Assembly: GCF_023101765.2 (NCBI RefSeq)
Contig: NC_064230.1
Location: 4,402,001 to 4,466,000, forward strand
Direction: 5' to 3'
Length of the DNA stretch: 64,000 bases
Source: Spodoptera frugiperda
Taxonomy: Eukaryota; Arthropoda; Insecta; Lepidoptera; Noctuidae
This document shows, in pieces, positions 38,462-48,065 of this stretch (its first letter is position 1; each line of letters starts with the position of its first letter). The notes under the pieces are model-generated. The model ran no database searches and had not been told where the DNA came from. It saw nothing but the letters and a program-made list of their open reading frames with translations. The position numbers were made by a program, and so were the translations under genes.

Positions 38462-39829
38462 CCTTTTGACCGCCAGAGCATAAACGCTTCGCCGTGCCCT
38501 CCACGCCGAGACACAAATTCAACGAAATAACCTTGAAAATATTAGGGATTCCAAAATGTTATCGATAAACCAAAGTGAGTAATAATTTTCGTCTGAATTT
38601 TTTTGAATAAACTGCTTATAACATAAAAAGAATATTTATTTAACCTAATCTCCCACTGTAATAAACTTAAGACCACATTAATAGCAACTATCAATGAAAT
38701 ATCAACCTTTCGAGACACAAAAATACATATAAAATTGCAGCAAGTTACAGCACTATTATCTATCAGTTACGCGCCATTGGCATGTATACATGCCAATGGC
38801 GCGGGCAACTATCCATTTTTTTTAATCTCTCGTTTATGATTAGGGATGTAGTTAGCTGAATAATGTAACTTATCGAGTTCATTTATGTATTAGGTAATCA
38901 AATTTGAAAACTGCTAAATAGGTATCTATAATATCTATATAGGTATATAAAAAATCTGTAGATTTTAGTGATATTATTTATACACTTTCATATTCTTAAA
39001 ATAGTTGCCTTGTATTTGTAAAATGTCACATGAAACTTAAAAATATAAAAAATCAACAATCGTATTTATTTATTATGCTCATTAACAGCCTTGTAATTGA
39101 AAAAGGTTACGTGAAACTTAAAAATATATAAAAATCAACAATTGTACCTATAAAACATTATGCTCACTAACAGTCTTGGAATTGTAAAATTTAAAACTAA
39201 ATTGTATATTATCTATAATTATTATCAATAACAAAAATTTCTGATGTTGATAGTAACCTACAAAAATATTTTATAATTATCTAGAATGCGCAATAGTTCT
39301 TCTGTACTATAAACCTCTTCACTCGCCATTTTTGCAATTATAATGTAGGTACTAGATAAAATATTTTTTGCAACTTCCTCGCATTTAAAAACACGGCACG
39401 CGCTTACGACGTCACGAGTTTACCTTTTTTCTCAGAGACTAAGGTTATATATATACTTTTTAATAGTTATTACAAAAAATAAGCGAGTCATTTAGCTGAA
39501 GTTTTAATATTACTTGAATTACACTACATCACTAGTAGGCATGTATACATGCCATTGGCGCGAGAGAACATGCTTTTTTAGCCGATATTTAAGTTGTTTT
39601 TATCAATCAAATATTAGAATAACTATATTGCAATTTTGTTCACTGTGTACAATTATGTAATAACTGGGTATTCAGTTCTTAAGATACATCAATAAAACAC
39701 GTGAAAGTAATGATTTAATGTGTTTATTTTGTTTTTCTCTGTGATCTGTTTCTTGGCATCTATAGATGTCGGTGGCGCACAGGGCACGCTTGCGCATGAC
39801 ATCTATACATGCCATTGGCGTTCAAAAGG
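38462..39829. mobile_element. piggyBac-type non-autonomous element (TTAA target)
   Basis: Terminal inverted repeats CCTTTTGACCGCCA and TGGCGTTCAAAAGG are flanked by TTAA on both sides (38458-38461, 39830-39833). Uninterrupted paralogues read GTAGATTATTTAAAGAGTTT (for example near 3311, 15691 and 62551), giving the empty site with one TTAA. TTAA targets with precise flanks are the mark of piggyBac. No transposase ORF survives. Inside, short palindromes around ATGCCATTGGCG recur at 38770, 39540, 39760 and at the right end. Confidence 0.9.
38770..38803. repeat. Perfect 34-bp palindrome inside the TTAA element
   Basis: The left half is CGCGCCATTGGCATGTA and the right half is its exact complement. 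The half-site ATGCCATTGGCG recurs near 39550, near 39780 and at the element's right end, so it may be a subterminal transposase-binding motif. Confidence 0.9.
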
Positions 39830-39833
39830 TTAA

Positions 39834-41541
39834 AGAGTTTCTTAATGGTTGTCTTCGACACAATTCTTATGTTTTAAACATAAGTGGGAAATATTAAAGA
39901 GTAGTTGTTTGTGAGACTACAAACTACTTGGAAATACTGAGTTATATAATATGGAATACTTTAATATTACACCATCATCACAACTGATAGAAAAATAATT
40001 GACTCTTGTTATAGAATAATGAGTTTCTTGACGGTTGTCCTTCACAGAACTCTTTTACGACATTTCAGTCATGAAATAAGTGAGGAAATCGTAGTTTATA
40101 TAATGTTAAATGTTGACAATTGAAACATGGACTGTCCACGTAGAATACGAGAAACTGAATGTTTAACTGTTTTACTTTAGTATCAACCCGAAGAGATAAA
40201 TGGCGATAATTGAAGACAATATAATTCACGCGACATATATCGACGCACACAATTAGAACAAGTACGGTTGATGGTTTATCTATATTTAGCACTTTAACTT
40301 TCGCCACTGGCGTCCTAAGTGAGGAACGTCCAGAGAAAATTATTGGAAAACACTTTCTCCACAGTCTATACAAAGAGTTTCTTGACGGTTGTCTTCGATA
40401 CAACACTCATGTTGTAATCATGCAACATGTAGGAAAGAGTAGTAAGTAGCTGGAGCCACCGACTACTTGGAAATACTGACTAGGTGGGTCTCATCCAAAC
40501 TCCTTTATTATTACATCGTTACGAGTAGATGACATTGTTTGAACACGCCTCCTGTGTCCATAACTACGTACTCATGCACCAAGTACCGACACGTACTGCT
40601 AGTAGACACATTTAACACCACGGCCAATCAAACAAAATTATTATTTAACTTCCATACACTATCTGACGAGTTTCTTGACGGTTGTCTTCGATATAAGTTT
40701 GACAGATATTTTGTAGAATAAGTCTCATTGCGCCTGAATGTGGCATTGAAAGTGAGACGTGGAACATTTAATGATTACATGGAACTCTCAATATCAATAT
40801 TCTATACGTATTTTGTATATCATGTTAAATATCGACTCTCTTATAATATTTCAAATGAGAGGAAAATATTTGTAAGTAGTAGTCTACAAGGTGACAGACT
40901 ACACTTGGAAGTAGGTACTGATTGAGTACCTTATCGGGAAAATTCATTGAATTTCCAAAATTTATTATTCACTTACAACACAGACAAAGACAATGCGGAG
41001 AATGCTTCGTAACTATACTCCTATTCGGATTAATGTTGCTGTACGTATATAATGGCAATACAAAACGTTTCTTGACGGTTGTCTTCAATACAACTTTGGA
41101 AGTTTTCGTATTATGTAAATACGTTGGATGCATTTGTAGAAACACGTTTATGAGACTAAACACCACTTAGATATACTGACTAGGTGACACTTACATGTTG
41201 ATTTAGTAGAAGCACGTAGTACGGCCACTGTATGTCGCACTAAGTGGGGAAATATCAGTTTACATCATTTCGACATGTTACAAGGGTAAGTGATGGCTAC
41301 ACTTATAGTTGTTATAAAACATACAACTTTGATTTCTTGTAATGTAACGTCAATGTATAAAGGCATTTAAAGACATTTTGTGACTAACTATTATACAATC
41401 ACACTGTATCAAATTTAAGTTTATTCATTATTCAATGAGTTTCTTGACGGTTGTTCTTTGATGTAACGTATATTTTATCTTAATACATATTTCATATCAC
41501 ATGAAATACTGAAAAGGATATCTTGTGTAGAACGACCGTAG
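39834..41541 (+). repeat. Array segment 13
   Basis: Box A copies start at about 39835, 40021, 40374, 40668, 41067 and 41437; box E at about 40229. 40380-40500 is close to 6273-6380. 40830-41170 belongs to the family at 20560-20800 and 61303-61560. Box C at 40729 reads A-P-E-C-G-I-E-S-E-T-W-N-I in phase. No complete gene. Confidence 0.7.
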
Positions 41542-41905
41542 AGCAGCATCCTCCTCCTCAGTCGTACATTCTTGACAGAATGCTCGTGGTTGACAATAAT
41601 GCATTTTCCCTGGATATCGTAGCTCTCGCGATGCGCCTCCACTTGTTGCGGTCTTCACCCGTAACCCTGGGCACGGGTTCCGCGTTATACCCCGCAGGAC
41701 TGGGTCCCTGCTGAACTTCGCCATCTACACACTCCGGCCTACTGAAGTGTAAGATGCCCACCCCCGCGACATCGACGCGCCAGACAGGAATTGCCCAAGT
41801 GAAGAGTAGAGAAGGTGACTCTACTCCCCCCAGGGCCGAGTTAATGGGCGTGTATGATCCCACACCCAAAGGCTTAACACTACCACTACTACAAATATAA
41901 ATAAA
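41542..41905. repeat. GC-rich block, copy 6
   Basis: Same block; groups with copy 4 by the CGCAACAAGTGG form of the minus strand. Minus frame of 103 codons open (41558-41869). The right flank is shortened: after CATCAACATTACAGTTCTCT it jumps to the next unit, losing about 0.4 kb present at other copies. Confidence 0.75.
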
Positions 41906-42217
41906 ACAACATTCAGTTATTGTATCTTGTAAATACTAATTCTAGAATACATTTATGTACTCGCCATTACAGGGCATGTTGTCGGTATGAAATATATTTT
42001 ATTTAAAAGATACATCAACATTACAGTTCTCTGTTCGTCCATACAATTCTTTAACAATGTGGATTACTTAAAGAGTTTCTTAATGGTTGTCTTCAACACA
42101 ATTCTTATGTTTTAAACATAAGTGGGAAACATTAAAGAGTAGTTGTTTGTGAGACTACAAACTACTTGGAAATACTGAGTTATATAATATGGAATTACCA
42201 CATAGAACGATACATAG

Positions 42218-42361
42218 TTCCACAGTGGGGAAATAGTTTTTAAATATCACGTCATTTACAAAGACGAAATATACAGTCAAGTACCTAATAATTTGTCAAC
42301 ACACGACACAGTGGACATCGACTCGGACGCATCCGAAGAGTTTGAGATATTTTTAATATAA
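42218..42361 (+). other. Candidate coding fossil with acidic tail, copy 2
   Basis: After TAG the frame is open for 47 codons: H-S-G-E-I-V-F-K-Y-H-V-I-Y-K-D-E, then S-T-H-D-T-V-D-I-D-S-D-A-S-E-E-F-E-I-F before TAA. The box D motif S-G-E-I-V is in the same phase as in the other candidates. Against copy 1 (22015-22154) the tail shows TCG/TCA and TCC/TCG synonymous changes and GAA/GAC, GAG/GAT changes that keep acidity. A third, degenerate version lies near 15890. No ATG at the left, so it would have to be an exon. Confidence 0.4.
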
Positions 42362-42851
42362 TTTCAAATGTCAAATATCGACGCACACAACTAGAACTAA
42401 CAAGTCCGTTGCATACTAGACTAAGCAACTAATTTCTTGACATTTGAAACATGGGATATTTAAAAATCCACTATTCTTTCAATGTTCAACACATGATATT
42501 TTTCTATATCGTATTAAATAATGGTAAAATATGACATTACCACGTAGCACTACAAATAGTTGTAAGTGCGGAAACAAGTCTCCGTAGTCGCACTATAGGC
42601 GGTTAGTTCCGGAGATGGAGGATCGAAGTCAACCGAGACAAAAGCATCAGAATATCGTGGTCAGATCGTATAACACTATACGATAGGAAAATATCCATAT
42701 CCAGGGACTTCTTCATTAAATATTGAATAATATTGTTTGCACGGAGTTTCTTGGCGGTTGTCTTCGATGCTATCCTCACGCTATAATTATTATACGCAGG
42801 AAGTATCGGTAAGTTGTCTTTCAATGACATTAAGTATGAAGAAGTTAAATC

Positions 42852-43007
42852 ATGTACATTCCGCAGTACACACGGAGCGACCACTTCAATGACATTCTAA
42901 GTGGGGAAATATTTCCAGCGAAAAATGAGATCCATGTAAGATTGCCGGCTTCTAGAACAACGAGTTTCTTGACGGTTGTCTTTGATGTAACTCTTACAAG
43001 AGTGTGA
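42852..43007 (+). other. Candidate mini-ORF, DHF/LSGEI type, 51 codons
   Basis: ATG-initiated, reading S-D-H-F-N-D-I-L-S-G-E-I-F, then nine codons P-A-K-N-E-I-H-V-R instead of the ten in the 16465, 37830 and 50166 versions, then L-P-A-S-R-T-T-S-F-L-T-V-V-F-D-V-T. The size change is exactly one codon, so the phase is kept. Function unknown. Confidence 0.35.
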
Positions 43008-43240
43008 GGACTTCATTGTGGGAACTGCAATGTTCCACTTTACTTGTGAACAAATATTTCGCATGAGACAGTTGATTATAGGAATACAAAGATTAATGAG
43101 CTGTCGGTCACATGACATGGACATGAGTGAGACGACATAGATAAAGACAGTAATTCGTGCTGCAAATACCGACGACTTTAATATTTAGGAAATAGTTTTA
43201 ACTGTCATCGCACACTACAACAGGCGCGGCCTGGTGGCAC

Positions 43241-43441
43241 ATGGAATATTCAACATTCCGTCTCGATAACAAGGAGGGAGTTCCTGAGATGTACGCATCC
43301 AGGCGTATTGTTATATACAACATTATACTTCTGTTAGTTTTATATCTTTATCTTTTTTGTGTTTTGCGGACAAAATTTGCGTCTGAGAAGAAAAAGGAAC
43401 AAGATTTTTATGACGCACACAACTGCAGGAGACAAGCATAA
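43241..43441 (+). other. Candidate small single-span membrane protein
   Basis: An ATG-initiated frame of 66 codons begins at the ATG of a box C (GGCACATGGAATATTC). Residues about 23-45 form one strongly hydrophobic segment (I-V-I-Y-N-I-I-L-L-L-V-L-Y-L-Y-L-F-C-V-L) followed by a basic stretch R-T-K-F-A-S-E-K-K-K. The C terminus D-A-H-N-C-R-R-Q-A comes from a box E-like sequence and is shared with a frame ending at 737. The paralogue near 23050 has lost about 30 bp upstream and more downstream. Either a real micropeptide or a chance hydrophobic frame in AT-rich DNA. Confidence 0.3.
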
Positions 43442-44201
43442 TGAACATCTGACGGTGCATTGTGGAACTATATCACACACAGATTATGACAAATATTTCA
43501 ATTAAGACTGCGGACCAGTCATGGAGTATTTAAAAATTTTACAACGTTCAGCAGACAATGTACATTCATATATCGACGCACACAATTAGAACAAGCGTGA
43601 AACTCATTCGATGGCTATAAGACACAAGACACAGACAGAGGACATAGTTCATGGAGTCTGATTGAGCCGAACTATTCATTCTTTGGACAGTCTGTTGTAT
43701 AGACTATGTAAAGAGTTTCTTTCTAGTTGTCCGCGATACAACTTTGGTACATCGGTAGTTTGTAGTTATGTTAAAATATGTTTGAAAACAATGTAGTTAA
43801 GTTAATCCAAGCGAATCCAGCACATATAGTTGCTTCAAGACATAATCACAAGGGAGTTTCTTGATGGTTGTTCTTCGATAGAATCTACAAGTAGCTGGAC
43901 ATGACTCCACAAACTACTTGGGAATACTAAGACACATCGGGCCACTGAGTGAGGAAATGTGCCCCAAACGTTTTCAATATTAATTCACATGTTTATAATA
44001 TAAAATAGAAGTCATGGAGAAACACTTCTACATGTGGAACAGTTACTTCTAAATAGTTTCCAGACACGAGTTTCTTGACGGTTGTTCCTCGACAGAACTC
44101 ATATACAATACTGGTAAGACAAATATCGACGCACACAGTTAGAACAAGCACGGCGGACGGTACATTGTTAAATAACTTTGAATAAGTGGGAAGTTACAAA
44201 T

Positions 44202-44597
44202 GGCGTCCTCACCTACCGCCTGACGCAGGTACTTACCGGACACGGAAGTTTCGGTAGGTTCCTGTTTCGGATTCGGCGGGAGGAAACGCCCGGATGTCGG
44301 CATTGCGTGGATCACCCGGAGGACACGGTGGAGCATACAGTAGCGGTGTGCCCTGCATGGGCTGAGCACCGCCGTGTCCTTCGGGATGTGATCGGCGACG
44401 GTGACCTCTCGCGTCCGGCTTTGGTTCAGGCCATGATGCGGAGCGAGAGGGAATGGGACGCCGTCTCCTCCTTCTGCGAAGCAGTCATGCTAGCTAAGGA
44501 GGAGGCGGGGCGCGTGAGAGAACGAACCTCACGCCCCAGCCGTCGCGAGAGACAGTCCGGGCGTCGGGGATTGCGTGACGATCTCCGGCCACCGTAA
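44202..44597 (+). pseudogene. C-terminal end of R1-clade ORF2, second family
   Basis: Opens within L-T-Y-R-L-T-Q-V-L-T-G-H-G-S-F-G-R-F and holds the knuckle C-R-H-C-V-D-H-P-E-D-T-V-E-H-T-V-A-V-C, then E-W-D-A-V-S-S-F-C-E-A-V-M. The TAA stop is at 44595-44597. The same landmarks occur in the copy at 36850-37110. Everything upstream, including the reverse transcriptase, is missing. Confidence 0.88.
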
Positions 44598-44873
44598 GTG
44601 CGGGTCTGCGGACGGCGAGCAAGGGTAGCTCGCCGCCCGACCAGAACCAGACCCGTGCGTACGGCGCGTCGCGTTCCGCGCGCGCTTCAAAGAGCCAGAC
44701 CACCACAGATGGGGCCCAGTAGGGCTGATGCCTGATCCGGAGCTGCGGACAACGTAAAAGGTTACCGGGGCTCCGGCTCAAAGCAGGAGAAGGAACGGGG
44801 TGGTTTTTAGTCAGTAAGAGTCTGACACTCCCTCCCGCCTCACCCAAGGCGGGAGAAGTCATTGGATGATTTT
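44202..44873 (+). mobile_element. 3' fragment of a second R1-clade retrotransposon
   Basis: A GC-rich piece with sharp edges replaces the sequence that normally follows GTGGGAAGTTACAAAT (compare 10782, 46770, 60592). It contains the last 130 codons of an R1-clade ORF2 and its 3' UTR. There is no poly(A) and I see no target duplication. On the right the array resumes in a different segment (CTAGCTTCACGAACTAG), so insertion came with loss or later rearrangement. Its protein differs clearly from the element at 35099, so it is a separate family. Confidence 0.85.
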
Positions 44874-47227
44874 CTAGCTTCACGAACTAGTGAGTTTCTT
44901 GACGGTTCTCTTCGATACAAGATTTAAGATGCTTTAACATTATGTGACTGATATAACCTCTTTATTATTTAACTTACGAATACGAAGTTTGTTATAATAC
45001 TTACGTATACCAACGGGATATTCAGCATACATATAATACAATATTGTAATTGATACGACAAACATCGACACACACAGCTAGAACAAGCACACACCTCGTG
45101 CACTGAACTTGCTGGTAGAACATTGGTATAAGTAACCAATACAATATTATTGTACTGGTAAGTTAAACGCGAATCCCATTTACATATTCCATGAAGAAAC
45201 ACCACTATAAGATGGGACATTGTGTTTAGTTCGTGAGAAATATTTAATTTCCACGTAGAGCGTGAAGGGGAGGGGGGGGGAGAATGTGAGGAAATTGTTG
45301 TTTGTATTGTGTCATTACGGGTAATGTTTATCCCAACTGGCACTTAAAAGTATGTTTTTTTACCATTCATAGACTGCGCAACGAGTTTCTTGACGGTTGT
45401 ACTCAACACAAGCCACACAACAGTCATGAACAATCCAATACATGGAAGTTATTTAATGAACTTGTATCGGATCGTGAGACTCGGAATATTAACAAATATA
45501 TTGAACTTACAATATACAATACTGAAGTAGCAATACATTGTTAGTTTGTATGTTCATTCATATCATTTCTATGCAACCTCTTTATAACGTGTGTTTACGT
45601 AAACATTACAATGCACACACAAGACAGAAGCAATATCATATTCCACGTAGAAACACCACTTCAATGGCGACATTAGTGGGGGAAGTAAACTGCACAAGTT
45701 AATGCAATAAGTGGTATGTACCACAAATACACGTATCGATCGCCGCACACACTTACAACAAGCATAACGCTCATTGGACGGTTGTTGGTCATTGGACAAA
45801 ATATTTGTATGACATTACAGTACATAATACTATATACTAGAACGAGACATACCTATGTATGTATAAGACGCATGAACATACAACATAAGTGTTGAACTTT
45901 ATATTTCACAAACTATGTATTTAGTTTCTTGACGGTTGTCTTCGATACAATCCTTACATTTCGTTCCAATACTAGTAAGTGAAGACATTTACCTCAATAT
46001 ACCCTTGTCCAATACGACATACTAATACTATAATGTTTTAGTTTTATTTCACTGCGGTTGTCTTCTCCTAGAAGGAATCATTCAAATACAATTGAATTCG
46101 ACACAACTTTAACAAACATTTCGTACAATGCAAATTACTAGACAATACATTGAATATTGAGAATTGAGAACCACTTTAGTGACGTCATAAGTGGGGAAAT
46201 AGTTATGTTAGCTCCTGTATGGAGGAGTGTTTGTAAAACATTAATGTTGAAATTCAAACATTTAAATTCAATACGAGAATACATTTTACTAAGTTAAGGT
46301 ATTTTCTTCCTCAACTAAGAATAAACTCAAACAGAACTCCGGAGAATGATATTTGTAGAAAGAAGGATATGTATGTAAAGTTTCTTGACGGTTGTCTTCG
46401 AAATAGCTTAGATACATACTTTATGCATTAAGTTCAATTGCACCAGAATGCGACATTGAAAGTTGTACATAGTACATTTAATAGTTCCGCGGAACTCTCA
46501 ATATTTAATTATTACATTTACCTCTTTGTTATGGGAATAAAACACACTTTTATACAACATTGATTAAGGAAGGCTCCTTACACTGAGACACTCTATAGAT
46601 GTAGAATCCATTAATGTTGCATCAAATCATTGCACTAAACATCGACTTAAACTTAAAAGTTAATACTTATATAAAGACAATATAATTCATGCGACATATA
46701 TCGACGCACACACTTAGAACAAGCACGGCGGACGGTACATTGTTAAATAACTTTGAATAAGTGGGAAGTTACAAATATTCTTGTAGTCTGAATATTCGTA
46801 TTTGTTTATCCAAATTTCACGAACTTTTCCCATACGTTTATATAAAGATGTCACGAATGTAAGTAGTTTCTTGACGATTGTCTTCGATACGACATCAATT
46901 ATTTTTTAAACCAATAATTTAGTGAATATAAAGACATTATTTGTAAGCAGCTAATTATGCCCCTATATACTATTTGCATGTACGACATACTATATGTTAA
47001 ATGAAGGCTGCATTAAGTATTGAGACGTTGAAACATATATCTACATTCCACGGAGCGACCACTTCAATGGAAGTACCACTAAGTGGGGAAATAGTTGATT
47101 CATATCGTGCTGCGATGGTCGCAGAGAGAAATATTAGTTTTCCACTAGACCAAGAAAAGATAGTAATAATTATTACATTTCGAAAAGACAAGAAAGTTTC
47201 TTGACGGTTGTTCTTCGATAAACAAGA
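44874..47227 (+). repeat. Array segment 15
   Basis: Box A copies start at about 44892, 45383, 45923, 46379, 46865 and 47194; box E copies at about 45065, 45735 and 46700. 45340-45950 pairs with 23110-23730; 46100-46570 pairs with 54630-55100 and partly 59190-59340. A G-run of ten lies near 45272. After box D at 46190 the frame S-G-E-I-V-M-L-A-P-V-W-R-S-V is open for about 35 codons in both copies. Confidence 0.7.
47001..47204 (+). other. Candidate mini-ORF, TTSMEVPLSGEIV type, 67 codons
   Basis: Starts with a normal ATG, crosses box C (L-S-I-E-T-L-K-H-I-S) and box D (P-L-S-G-E-I-V-D-S-Y-R-A-A-M-V-A-E-R-N-I-S) and stops at the TGA of the next box A (K-K-V-S-stop). The paralogue at 24500-24600 keeps S-G-E-I-V-D-S-Y-R-A-A-M-V-A-E-R-N-I-S in phase but then reads V-P-Q-D-Q-Y and stops. 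One of the better-formed frames, but no known domain. Confidence 0.4.
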
Positions 47228-47868
47228 ATCTAGACACACGGCAGTGTGTCCGCCAAGTTCGAGCAAAAAACCGACACACCGGCCGTGGGTTATATTACAC
47301 GAACCATTTCGGGCCAACTTCGACCCACCTATAACTCAAAATCTATTTTATCTACGCATATGAAATTTCTAGTATCTGTCGAGATCTACTTACTTATCTA
47401 AAATACAAAATTTCATTAATGTACCTATTGTAGGTCTTGAGATATTGACGTCAGAAAATCGCTATTTTTACTATACACTCACTGACTGACTGACTCACTC
47501 ACTCACTCACTCACTCATCAAAAACCTAGACCACTTCCAATGGTCGTATTGACTTGAAATTTGGCATGGAGGTAGGTCTTTAGGTCTAGGTAAAGGAAAA
47601 AATCTGAAAATGGCCAAGTGTGAGTCGGTTTTAAAAATAATGAAGGTGTAAATTCATACCCCTAAGGAACTAAAACAAAAAAATTATCTATATCTTCCAA
47701 TGGTCGTACCGACCTAAAATTCGTTACGAAGGTTTGTATTTAGTCAAAGTAAAGTAAAATAAGAAAAAAAGAAAATAAACCTTACAAAAATAAATGAAAT
47801 CCCACCCAAAACATAAATGTGAAAGGCTGCCAAGTTCGATAATATTGGAATGCTTCGCCTATAAAAGA
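47228..47868. mobile_element. Unclassified lepidopteran interspersed repeat
   Basis: Begins after a box A cut at TTCTTCGATA, with CACACGGCAGTGTGTCCGCC, and contains an imperfect (GACT)n/(CACT)n run at 47484-47516 followed by GACTTGAAATTTGGCATGG, text common in lepidopteran genomes. No ORF. Its right end abuts the foldback at 47869, which shares GCCAAGTT-like motifs, so the two could be one composite element. Confidence 0.55.
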
Positions 47869-48065
47869 AGTGAGATCTAAATAAGTACCAAGTTCCATAC
47901 ACAGACCTCAGTTAAAAATGATATAACTTGGCAAGTTTTAATAGAAAATACTTGACTCATTGCGTTTAGTAGGTTTATAACAAAGTGTGTGAAAACTTGC
48001 CAACTTGTTATATCATTTTTAACTGAGGTCTGTGTATGGAACTTGGTACTTATTTAGATCTCACT
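47869..48065. mobile_element. Foldback MITE, arms of about 70 bp
   Basis: The left arm begins AGTGAGATCTAAATAAGTAC and the right arm ends in its complement at 48065. The loop is about 60 bp. The array resumes at once with TTGCACATACTGACTAGG, as in uninterrupted copies at 55544 and 57541. Class unknown. Confidence 0.8.

Larger units (their letters stand above)
41906..44201 (+). repeat. Array segment 14
   Basis: Box A copies start at about 42072, 42430 (variant), 42743, 42962, 43713 (variant), 43854 and 44068; box E copies at about 42377, 43570 and 44121. 42370-43150 pairs with 22180-22950. Box C and D frames in this stretch are listed separately. Confidence 0.7.

Noticed and set aside
45268..45280. 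G-run as a G-quadruplex
   Set aside because: Only one uninterrupted run of about ten G; not four tracts with loops.
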